Positions 1 to 6,654 of a DNA stretch of 9,963 bases are shown piece after piece. The DNA comes from Peptococcaceae bacterium BRH_c23 (lineage in GTDB: Bacteria; Bacillota_B; Desulfitobacteriia; Desulfitobacteriales; Desulfitobacteriaceae). The position numbers were made by a program, and so were the translations under genes. Below the pieces are notes generated by a model, which saw only the letters and a program-made list of their open reading frames with translations, did not search any database and was not told where the DNA came from. Location: the NCBI GenBank assembly GCA_000961805.1, contig LADV01000060.1, positions 1 to 9,963 on the forward strand. The letters run 5' to 3'. Numbering within the stretch: the stretch's first letter is position 1; each line of letters opens with the position of its first letter.

Positions 1-222
1 GTGCCCATATTCCGCCAGCAAGAGAGCAATAAACCCCGTCCCAGTGCCTACATCCAATATCTTAAGTTGTTTTCTCCCCACAGTCTTGATCAAAATGGCC
101 TGCCAGGCTTTTTTTTCTCGTTCGGAGTGGATTCCATGCCCCGGGCATTGGTCAAACTCCTCAGCTGTGTCGTTCCACCTCTCTCGGATTTTCTCTTTAA
201 CGTCGTTCGCTTGCACGCTCAA
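1..222 (-). CDS. Class I SAM-dependent methyltransferase, N-terminal part (runs off the window)
   Basis: The reverse strand encodes 74 codons from a TTG start at 222 to the left edge with no stop. It contains the textbook SAM-binding motif I, DVGTGTGFIALLLAEYG, at about residues 57-73, after an amphipathic N-terminal region with RERWNDTAEEFDQ and CPGHGIHSEREKKAW. This layout (helical lead-in, then motif I near residue 60) is usual for small UbiE/Methyltransf_11-type enzymes. The TTG start is chosen because AGGGAGGAG lies 8 nt upstream; the only ATG nearby (230) is followed within three codons by a stop, and an in-frame GTG two codons later is less well spaced. The substrate cannot be told from this fragment. 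Its nearest neighbours handle nickel and tetrapyrroles, so a metal, corrinoid or small-molecule substrate is possible but unproven. Confidence 0.85.
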   Translation of the reverse strand, partial: MSVQANDVKEKIRERWNDTAEEFDQCPGHGIHSEREKKAWQAILIKTVGRKQLKILDVGTGTGFIALLLAEYGH

Positions 223-366
223 CTTTTCATCTCCTCCCTAGCTATTTGTGCTCTTGAATGAACATTGACTGACAATTTGTGGACTAATGCTTTATCTTTA
301 ACTCTCTAGATATCACCCCTCTGTCGAAAATCATGCCTATGTAGGCTCAATTTGTGATGTTGATGA

Positions 367-411
367 TTTGAAAAAGCGTCACCAATGGCACCCAATGACG
401 ACATTGGTGAC
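367..411 (-). terminator. Terminator-like hairpin in the methyltransferase leader
   Basis: A 10-bp perfect inverted repeat (GTCACCAATG at 378-387 with CATTGGTGAC at 402-411) has a 14-nt loop. Read on the minus strand it is followed by GCTTTTTC, the form of a Rho-independent terminator. The loop carries a further partial copy of the arm (CCCAATG). It lies about 145 nt before the methyltransferase start, so it may be an attenuator for that gene or may end an upstream transcript. Confidence 0.5.
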
Positions 412-439
412 AATAAGTGAGAAGAGTATGAGTATGAGA

Positions 440-473
440 GTATGTTGAACTCTGCCTAGGAAATCCAACATAC
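440..473. repeat. Inverted repeat between two terminator-like hairpins
   Basis: GTATGTTG (440-447) pairs with CAACATAC (466-473) across an 18-nt loop. It sits between the hairpins at 484-537 and 378-411, so the minus-strand leader of the methyltransferase would fold into three successive stems. No T-run follows on either strand, so it is not itself a terminator. Confidence 0.4.
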
Positions 474-483
474 GAGGCCCACT

Positions 484-537
484 AAAAAAAGCCATGTAAA
501 GTCTGACCAGACAACTGTCAAGTCAAGACCTCCATGG
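484..537 (-). terminator. Terminator-like hairpin, element A (homologue of 1061-1125)
   Basis: Read on the minus strand, CCATG (537-533) pairs with CATGG (496-492), an inner stem pairs GGTCTTGAC with GTCAGACTT with one bulge, and the hairpin is followed directly by a run of seven T. This is a strong Rho-independent terminator form. No coding region lies upstream on this strand, so it either attenuates transcription toward the methyltransferase or is one end of a repeat element. Its first 17 bases match the element at 1070-1086 exactly in inverted orientation. Confidence 0.55.
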
Positions 538-573
538 CCACACACCTTTATGAAATTATATAAACTTTTAAAT

Positions 574-630
574 CCATAACTGCAACACCCGCTGTTGCCA
601 TCCTCATGCGCACTACAGATTAAATTATGG
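574..630 (-). other. Possible structured leader RNA upstream of element A
   Basis: On the minus strand CCATAA (630-625) can close with TTATGG (579-574), enclosing a second stem GCAAC/GTTGC (598-594 with 586-582). A compact fold about 40 nt before a T-run hairpin has an aptamer-plus-terminator layout. I do not recognise the sequence as any known riboswitch class, and 5-6 bp stems in AT-rich DNA arise by chance, so this is only a candidate. Confidence 0.2.
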
Positions 631-675
631 AGTCTAGTATACTCAAAATATTACCCCCTAGATAAAATAAAACCC

Positions 676-703
676 AAAAAAGCGCTGCTATAGCAACTTT
701 TTT
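676..703. terminator. Symmetric A-run/T-run hairpin
   Basis: AAAAAAG (676-682) and CTTTTTT (697-703) flank a small TGC/GCA stem with a TATA loop. The shape would work as a weak terminator in both directions. No gene lies close on either side, so its use is unknown. Confidence 0.3.
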
Positions 704-809
704 GAGTCCATCCCAAAAATAAAATACTTAGGTAAAAATCCCCACAAAAGCCTTCATGACTTTCCTTAAGGACATTTATACCATATTTCATCCTTGTTAG
801 TCAATAGTT

Positions 810-880
810 TTATCCGATGGCTAATCGCCACTAATCTCCGCTTCTTAAGCGGAGATTAGTGGCGCTAGGCCCCTGGATAA
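810..880. repeat. Long perfect palindrome (18-bp arms)
   Basis: CGCCACTAATCTCCGCTT (826-843) is followed after a 3-nt loop by its exact complement (847-864). An outer stem TTATCC/GGATAA (810-815 with 875-880) extends the structure to about 71 nt. No T-run follows on either strand, so this is not an ordinary terminator. It sits next to a second palindrome (891-924) of unrelated sequence. An intergenic repeat of a mobile-element family or a protein-binding site are both possible. Confidence 0.6.
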
Positions 881-890
881 GTTCAACTAA

Positions 891-924
891 TACTTCAGGT
901 GGAGTAGAAACTCCACCTGAAGTA
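891..924. repeat. Second perfect palindrome (15-bp arms)
   Basis: TACTTCAGGTGGAGT (891-905) is followed by loop AGAA and its exact complement (910-924). It lies 10 nt from the palindrome at 810-880 but shares no sequence with it. No T-run follows. Confidence 0.6.
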
Positions 925-1060
925 AGTTTCCTATATTGGCTCAGCGCCAAGAGATGAGACCACTCTCAATGTTTTAATGAAATTGCAAATAAATTAGTAA
1001 CTGCAAGAAGGAATAATAGTATTTATGTAGAATACAATGCACATAGACACAAATGATTAT

Positions 1061-1125
1061 AAAAAAAGACCATGGAGGTCTTGACTAGACTTTAAGTCTG
1101 GTTATTTCTTCCAAGGTCTTTTTTT
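1061..1125 (+). terminator. Terminator-like hairpin, element B (homologue of 484-537)
   Basis: AAAAAAAGACCATGG (1061-1075) pairs with CCAAGGTCTTTTTTT (1111-1125) with one mismatch, and an internal 7-bp stem (ACTAGAC/GTCTGGT) fills the loop. The T-run makes it terminator-like on the plus strand, and the A-run also on the minus strand. It lies upstream of the nickel-protein gene and directly before an orphan ribosome site. Bases 1070-1086 are the exact inverted complement of 521-537, and similarity extends over about 60 nt, so A and B share an origin. Confidence 0.6.
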
Positions 1126-1132
1126 ATTCTAC

Positions 1133-1157
1133 AAGGAGGTGATTGATGGCATACTAA
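1133..1157 (+). promoter_or_regulatory. Orphan Shine-Dalgarno with a three-codon reading frame
   Basis: AAGGAGGTGAT (1133-1143) is a full-length match to the 16S anti-Shine-Dalgarno region, and an ATG stands 6 nt after GGAGG at 1146. The frame reads ATG GCA TAC and then TAA. Such a strong start with no gene behind it suggests a gene lost by deletion or frameshift, or a regulatory mini-ORF. It lies 8 nt after element B. Confidence 0.4.
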
Positions 1158-1225
1158 CCAAAATCGAATGACTCTCCAAAACTTGCTATGTGAATTCGAC
1201 ACTCCAAAACGCCTTGATATCTCTT

Positions 1226-1268
1226 ACCCAAAGATATCGTGATCTGACCGTCAACGATATCTTTGGGT
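1226..1268. repeat. Perfect 15-bp inverted repeat upstream of the CooT-like gene
   Basis: ACCCAAAGATATCGT (1226-1240) is repeated as its exact complement at 1254-1268 with a 13-nt loop. On the plus strand it is followed by CTTAAAAAAT, so it lacks a T-run and is not a normal terminator. It lies about 90 nt before the start codon at 1357, where an operator, an mRNA-stabilising hairpin or a repeat are all possible. Confidence 0.55.
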
Positions 1269-1356
1269 CTTAAAAAATAATAATGAGCTTATCCCAATCT
1301 ATCAGACTTGCTCTGAGCTCTTCAAATATATAAAGACAAAGAAGGGGCGATCAGTA

Positions 1357-1560
1357 ATGTGTGAATCTAATGTCTATCTCAAAGATGGAAAAAACGAAGT
1401 AATGATCATGGAGTCCGTCGATACTATCGAACCCTATGAAAATGGCCTTAGACTTATGGATATTTTCGGTAAACAGATCTGCATTCAAGCCAGAATCAAA
1501 GACATGACCCTTCTCAATCACCGTATTATTTTAGAAAAGTTACCCTTAGATAACCTCTAG
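1357..1560 (+). CDS. CooT-family small nickel-binding protein
   Basis: This 67-residue protein begins MCESNVYL and ends in a beta-rich pattern (MESVDTIEPYENGLRLMDIFGKQ, then IKDMTLLNHRIILE). That is the form of the CooT family: Met-Cys start, an all-beta barrel of about 60-70 residues, and a closing strand containing xHRIxLE. In Rhodospirillum rubrum, CooT helps deliver nickel to carbon monoxide dehydrogenase and the N-terminal Cys2 is a key nickel ligand; Cys2 is present here. The start is fixed by that Cys2 and by AAGGGG about 10 nt upstream. The gene converges on the CobN operon. Family assignment is good, but the enzyme it would serve is not in the window, and many clostridial homologues are not beside CODH genes. 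Confidence 0.85.
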   Translation: MCESNVYLKDGKNEVMIMESVDTIEPYENGLRLMDIFGKQICIQARIKDMTLLNHRIILEKLPLDNL

Positions 1561-1705
1561 GAGAGCCCTTCATGCATACCCTGACTGTCGAAACTCCGCA
1601 ATACCTAGTTACAATAATCTTATATCCAGATAAATTCATTAAATCCTAACTCTAATTTGGAAAGTATGGGGTCGATTGGATTTGAGGTCCTTGATCCTTA
1701 GTAAA

Positions 1706-1762
1706 GAAAAGGGAGCATATCAAAATAGAAATTTAATTTTCTATTTGAGTCAGCCCCTTTCT
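1706..1762. terminator. Bidirectional terminator between the convergent CooT-like and CobN-like genes
   Basis: An inner stem AAATAGAAA/TTTCTATTT (1723-1731 with 1738-1746) is extended by AAAGGG/CCCTTT. Read on the minus strand, the hairpin is followed by CCCTTTTCTTT; on the plus strand, CCCTTTTTCT follows a few bases later. Its place about 55 nt beyond the CobN stop and 145 nt beyond the CooT stop fits a shared terminator for both. Confidence 0.5.
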
Positions 1763-1815
1763 CAATTAGCCCTTTTTCTAATTATTAATCTGTCCAAAAA
1801 GCAAAATAATTTTAC

Positions 1816-4800
1816 TTAACGTGACAGCATTTTACCTTTCATAATCCCAAAAGCAACCGCCGCCATTACCCCACCAACTCCAACTATAGCCAGCATACTG
1901 ACACCGCTGGCTTTATTCTGTTTTCCTTCTTCGCTAAGCTCATAAGCTTTATACTCTTGGGTTTTTCCTCCTTGTTCACCAGCACTATTTTGTTCCTCGG
2001 CATCAGCCTGCTCTTGGGGAGCAACAGGTAAATTGCCTGCTGCTGCAACAACTGTTGGCGCTGCCTGTGGTATTGGATCTTCTGCCCCAGCTCCTTGGGC
2101 TTGTGCTTGAGCTGTCGCCTCATTTTGTGTATTTTCTTTCGAGACTGTTTCTTCCTGCTTAGCCATCTCCTGTGGCTGTTCAAGATTTATCGGTTCAGGT
2201 TGGACACTTACCGCTTTATCCATAGGTAGAGTTTCTGCCTGAACTTTATCGGACGAATGACTTTCATGAACATTTTGCATTTGGATATTAACATTTTTTT
2301 GTGTTGCTTCTGCTAGTGTTTCTTGAAACTGTTTACGTATACTGTCATCCAAGGTAGAAAATTGCGCCAACCACTCATTCATTACAATATTTTTACAAGT
2401 ATGGTGACAGCAACATACCCCGTAATCAACCATAGTCTGCATATAAACATTGCTTAACTTTGTCAGTTCTTCCTCAGAGGCCTGCCACAAACCTTTTCGG
2501 GCAACTTCCAGAGAGTAACCAATCATCGACTGTAAAGCATACGGATCAAGTTTTGATACAACTGTTTGATCGAAAAAATAGGTATTGGCAAGCGCTGACC
2601 ATGTTTTGTCACTAATTGCACCCAATGTAGCATCAACTAAAAAAGTATTGCCAAACCACTTTGCCAGTGTTTGAGAACCTGCATAGCCTTCTTTCAACAT
2701 TGCTTCAACAAATTTAGGATTCAAGAGACGGCCATCTATTTCTTGAGAAACGAACTGCTCTAAAGTTTGAATTTGGGTTCTGTCTGCGCCTAAGCGAGTA
2801 TTGGCAATATAAGCCCAAACATCTTTGCCAGAAACCCACTTTGCTGCTAAGGTCAGCCCTCCCAAATATGAAGCCACATCATCATTATCCAGTGCTCCAT
2901 AAACTGAATCTCTGACCAGAACCGTTGCTTGAACGTCTTTTAAAACCCTGGTAAAAGTATCCTTAGCCGGCTGTCCATAGACTGGTGTTCCATCTTTGGC
3001 CATACCATAAATATAGCCCATACGGGTTAAATAGGTATCTACCAGATCACCGCTAACATCCCAGCTTTCCGTAGCCTCGATCCTTTCTGCTAAACCCGTT
3101 CCGTAAGTACCGGGCTTTTCGCCGAATACTCTGGAAGCTGCCAGGAATTCTGCATCTTTCTCACTGTAGCCTTGACTCAGAAGTTCTGCCTTTATCTCTT
3201 CATAATGTTTCTTAATATAGTTTTGTGATATATCTTCATTTAAACCTGCCAACTCCCGAACAGCTTTATCCAGCAACTCGCTAACGATATTGAAAGTATC
3301 CCGGAAAAGACCTGAGGTAGTAATGACAACGTCAATTCTTGGCCGACCTAGTTCTGCAACAGGAGTAATTTTATAGGATTTTACCCTGCCTGCTGCATCC
3401 CAAACAGGTTCAATTCCCATTAATCTCATAACCATAGCTATACTTTGACCCTCTGTCCGCATGGTTTCAATAGCCCATAATATGGCACCTATAGATTCCG
3501 GATAAGATCCGTGTTCAGCATAATACGTTGCCAGTAAATCATCGGCACATTTTTTTCCTATTTGCCAAGCTGCTTTATCCGGAACAATCCTGGGATCAAA
3601 GGACTTAATATTCTTCCCTGTTGGCATAACATCCGGATTACGTACCGGATCATTACCAAGACCCGGTGGAATATACCCGGCATTCAGGGCCAAAAGAAGC
3701 ATATCCATTTCTTCTGTGGTCTTCTGGAGATTAGCCCGTATTTCGTCTTCGATAGCACTGCGTGTTTCCAGATCATAATTCACAATTGCTTTTATCATGT
3801 CTTCAAAAGCTTCTCCTTCGGGTGCCAACCCGAAAGTGTGAAGACCTAAGGGTGTAACTTCAGCCTCCAGATCATCTAAATAATCTTTACATTTTTCCAA
3901 CTGCTGTTCAAATGGTTCATCTAACTTTATCCCGATTTTTTCAGCCATACCCTCATCAACTAAAAGCCTGTTAACCTTAGTTTTGATATTAGTAATTTGG
4001 TCCTCTCCTAGATTTGCAGCTACTGCAGCTTCATACTCATTTGCCAAATCATGAAGTTCGCGTAGATTACCGTATAGTTCTACATTTGCCAAGGCAGCTG
4101 TTAAATGATCAATCAGTACTGCGTATCCCCTTCTTTTAGCCTGTGTTCCTTCTCCCGGGTTATTTACTATATAAGGATAAATATTCGGCATGTTCCCCTG
4201 TACAATATCGGGCCAATCTTCGCCGGATAGACCAACTGCTTTACCCGGCAGCCATTCAGCCGTACCATGAGTACCTAGATGGACTACCGCATCGGCCTTA
4301 AAATCATACTGCAGCCAAAAGTAAAATGCCAGGTACTGATGAGTCGGTGGCAGCGTTGGTGAATGAGTTATTTTCGCAACATCTTCGCCCCAGCCACGCA
4401 TAGGCTGCGGTCCAAAAAAGACATTGTCGCTAATAATACCCGGCAATACTATCTCACCATTATCTACCATAACACTTCCCGGAGCAGGACCCCATTCTTT
4501 TTCTACAGCTTCACGCAAATTGGCCGGAAGCTGATTATACCAGCTTAAATACTGTTCTGCACTTAACTTGATAATTCCGTCTTGCGAAACAAATTTTTCT
4601 AATTCGCCAGGTGCCCAACCGCCAATATTGCGACCTTTATCAAACATAGCTCTAAATACTTGCTCTTCTGTTATTTTACCTTCAGTGCTTAGTGCCCCAT
4701 CCTGATCCAGCGAATAATTGTTAGCTTTCAGATTTTTTAATATTTCCGTTAAGCTCTTTGGTACATTTAAATAAGAAGCTCCTATTCCATCCTTACCACC

Positions 4801-6627
4801 ATCAAGGTTGTAATAAATAATCGCAACTTTTTTAGCCTGATTATTACTTCTATGCAGTTTTGCCCAAGCTTCTGTCCTACCGGCTAAACGCTCCATCCGA
4901 TCCGGAAGAGCAATTTTCTTGGTTATTACCGCTCCGGTTTCTTGATCCGTATCTAAGGTAATGGTACCGCCCATCATCACAGGCTCAATCCGACCTTCCA
5001 GTTCAGGCTGTGCTATCTGCCAATAAGATTCACTGTAAGCTCCTGCCGGGTCGATTTTCCACTTTTCTAAATCCGACGAATAGATTGGGGTTAGAATTGG
5101 TATGTTCATTTCTTTAAATAAAGCTATAGTTTGTTCCTGGCTTTTACTATAGAATTGAAAACCGATACCACCACAAATCATTGTATCTATAGCCGGTTCC
5201 TTGGTTCCATCAGCATTAAGATCTCTATAGAAGAAAGTTCGGACCGAATCTATTCTTTTATCACTTGGAGAATAAAGCAGAATAGTATTTAATCCTCTTT
5301 TCTCCAGAGCTTTTACTGTAGAAGTATATAAGTCTTGATCTGCATTTTTATAAAATGAATCATAGCCGATAATACCTACCCAGGGAGCATTAGCATTATA
5401 TTCCGGTCTTTCCATGTACCATTTATAATAATCCTCGGGTTGAAAAAAGATTCCAAGTCCCTCTGCATCCGGATGGTAAACAAAAGCCCCTCCAAAACTG
5501 ATAGGCTCTAAATCTTCAGAAGTAGTATCTTTATAAGCTAAATATAACAATAAACGTTCCCAGTTACTAACACCACTGTTTATAATATAGGCATTTAGGC
5601 GATTCCAGTCATTATCGTCCTTATTAACTTGTACTTGTAATTCTTTTACGATCTCTACAATAAATCCTGTTGTACTCCATTGACCTTCTTTTGTTTTTTC
5701 TCCAGATCTCTGCACATATATTTGTGGTTGCTTCCCCTCATTTTCCCATTTTGCAGAATAACAATTACTGAAAATATCGCGAAGTATGGCATCTCTATTC
5801 GCACCAATCATTTCTAATAAAATAGCATCCGAGTTTAGTATCGCCTCTTGAACTTTGGCAACTTTTTCAGGAGATTCTAAATCTGATGGAGCGAAAATTT
5901 TCAGCCCAAATTCGTAGGGTGGATTTCTTTTCTCAATAAGGTTATGATAGGCTTCCACCATCGGAGCTGTGAAACCTGTGGTACCGGTGATTACAACCAG
6001 GTTAACAGGATAACCATTAATTACTTTGATCTTACACTCTGCCAGCAACTCTCCACAGGCTGCAGTAACTGTTGCTTCCCCTTCTGCTACTGCCGTTATC
6101 AGTCCGTCATCTACTGTTGCCACAGCCTCATTATCACTAGTCCAGGTAATTTCTTGGTCGTTCATTACTCCGCTGAATTGGTCATATACCGTTGCCTGCA
6201 ACGTTTTCTGTGAACCGATTGTAATCTTGACTGAGGAGTTGTCTAACTCTATCTTGTCTACTCTTATCTCCTCGACTGTTACTTCACAGCTTGCAGCTTT
6301 ACCATTACTAGTTGCTGTTATATCCGCAGTTCCCACACCAACTGCCGTTACCAGCCCGTCTTTTACTGTTGCCACATTCTTATCTTCTTCACTGCTCCAG
6401 GTGATTTCTTGGTCGTTCATTACTCCGTCAAATTGATCATATACTGTTGCCTGCAAGGTTTTAGTTGAACCTACTGCCATTTTGAGCGTGTTCTGGTTTA
6501 ACTCTATCCTATCTACACTATTGTCATCAGCTCTAACAATAGATGGTAATAGACTTAAGACCATCAAAAACAACATCAAGATTGCAAAAGGCTTTCGAGA
6601 CCTACTTAATATGTTCTTTCTTAGCAT
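1816..6627 (-). CDS. Exported, membrane-anchored CobN/BchH-type chelatase-like protein with two Big_2 domains
   Basis: The protein has 1603 residues. Residues 1-33 are a signal peptide (MLRKNILSRSRKPF, then a hydrophobic core, cleavage likely after VRA). Two Big_2 Ig-like domains follow (about 38-119 and 122-203), then a full CobN/magnesium-chelatase H region (about 206-1430), a low-complexity Gln/Glu/Ala/Pro linker, and a C-terminal membrane segment (about 1576-1596) followed by KGKMLSR. The hallmark CobN motif HLGTHGTAEWLPGK is at 783-796, with its histidines and glutamate intact. The block from SFDPR through ELGRPRIDVV and the late C-C-C-H-H-T-C motif (1405-1411) are also present. CobN family members insert or remove metal in tetrapyrroles. 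Cobalt-inserting CobN is cytoplasmic and needs the ATPase subunits CobS and CobT; this one should lie outside the membrane, and no ATPase is encoded nearby. It is last in the operon, 27 nt after the DUF2149 gene, with GAGGGG before its ATG. The likely role is binding, delivery or (de)metallation of corrinoid or another tetrapyrrole at the cell surface, driven by the ExbB/ExbD-like partners. The ligand is inferred from the riboswitches. Confidence 0.92.
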   Translation of the reverse strand: MLRKNILSRSRKPFAILMLFLMVLSLLPSIVRADDNSVDRIELNQNTLKMAVGSTKTLQATVYDQFDGVMNDQEITWSSEEDKNVATVKDGLVTAVGVGTADITATSNGKAASCEVTVEEIRVDKIELDNSSVKITIGSQKTLQATVYDQFSGVMNDQEITWTSDNEAVATVDDGLITAVAEGEATVTAACGELLAECKIKVINGYPVNLVVITGTTGFTAPMVEAYHNLIEKRNPPYEFGLKIFAPSDLESPEKVAKVQEAILNSDAILLEMIGANRDAILRDIFSNCYSAKWENEGKQPQIYVQRSGEKTKEGQWSTTGFIVEIVKELQVQVNKDDNDWNRLNAYIINSGVSNWERLLLYLAYKDTTSEDLEPISFGGAFVYHPDAEGLGIFFQPEDYYKWYMERPEYNANAPWVGIIGYDSFYKNADQDLYTSTVKALEKRGLNTILLYSPSDKRIDSVRTFFYRDLNADGTKEPAIDTMICGGIGFQFYSKSQEQTIALFKEMNIPILTPIYSSDLEKWKIDPAGAYSESYWQIAQPELEGRIEPVMMGGTITLDTDQETGAVITKKIALPDRMERLAGRTEAWAKLHRSNNQAKKVAIIYYNLDGGKDGIGASYLNVPKSLTEILKNLKANNYSLDQDGALSTEGKITEEQVFRAMFDKGRNIGGWAPGELEKFVSQDGIIKLSAEQYLSWYNQLPANLREAVEKEWGPAPGSVMVDNGEIVLPGIISDNVFFGPQPMRGWGEDVAKITHSPTLPPTHQYLAFYFWLQYDFKADAVVHLGTHGTAEWLPGKAVGLSGEDWPDIVQGNMPNIYPYIVNNPGEGTQAKRRGYAVLIDHLTAALANVELYGNLRELHDLANEYEAAVAANLGEDQITNIKTKVNRLLVDEGMAEKIGIKLDEPFEQQLEKCKDYLDDLEAEVTPLGLHTFGLAPEGEAFEDMIKAIVNYDLETRSAIEDEIRANLQKTTEEMDMLLLALNAGYIPPGLGNDPVRNPDVMPTGKNIKSFDPRIVPDKAAWQIGKKCADDLLATYYAEHGSYPESIGAILWAIETMRTEGQSIAMVMRLMGIEPVWDAAGRVKSYKITPVAELGRPRIDVVITTSGLFRDTFNIVSELLDKAVRELAGLNEDISQNYIKKHYEEIKAELLSQGYSEKDAEFLAASRVFGEKPGTYGTGLAERIEATESWDVSGDLVDTYLTRMGYIYGMAKDGTPVYGQPAKDTFTRVLKDVQATVLVRDSVYGALDNDDVASYLGGLTLAAKWVSGKDVWAYIANTRLGADRTQIQTLEQFVSQEIDGRLLNPKFVEAMLKEGYAGSQTLAKWFGNTFLVDATLGAISDKTWSALANTYFFDQTVVSKLDPYALQSMIGYSLEVARKGLWQASEEELTKLSNVYMQTMVDYGVCCCHHTCKNIVMNEWLAQFSTLDDSIRKQFQETLAEATQKNVNIQMQNVHESHSSDKVQAETLPMDKAVSVQPEPINLEQPQEMAKQEETVSKENTQNEATAQAQAQGAGAEDPIPQAAPTVVAAAGNLPVAPQEQADAEEQNSAGEQGGKTQEYKAYELSEEGKQNKASGVSMLAIVGVGGVMAAVAFGIMKGKMLSR
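6141..6462. repeat. Duplicated Big_2-encoding DNA inside the CobN-like gene
   Basis: The segments 6141-6207 and 6396-6462 differ at about 7 of 67 positions by eye, with an offset of 255 nt (85 codons). At protein level both encode KTLQATVYDQF-GVMNDQEITW. The high DNA identity indicates a recent or gene-converted tandem domain duplication, and the repeat could change copy number by recombination. Confidence 0.8.
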
Positions 6628-6654
6628 GCTCTTTTTCCCCTCTCCCCCGTGTTC

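Noticed and set aside
1..261. 86-codon plus-strand reading frame at the left edge
   Set aside because: It is antisense to the methyltransferase, whose motif I is unmistakable on the other strand.
360..1270. CRISPR array
   Set aside because: The repeats are inverted, differ from each other in sequence and lack regular spacing or equal-length spacers.
1884..2183. 99-codon minus-strand frame overlapping the end of the CobN-like gene
   Set aside because: It lies in another frame of the Gln/Glu-rich linker; its Lys/Arg/Gln-rich product is a composition artefact.
6026..6436. 136-codon plus-strand frame and similar plus-strand frames at 5944, 6482, 4363, 3562
   Set aside because: All lie opposite the CobN-like gene, lack good ribosome sites, and have shadow-like Ser/Thr/Leu-rich composition.
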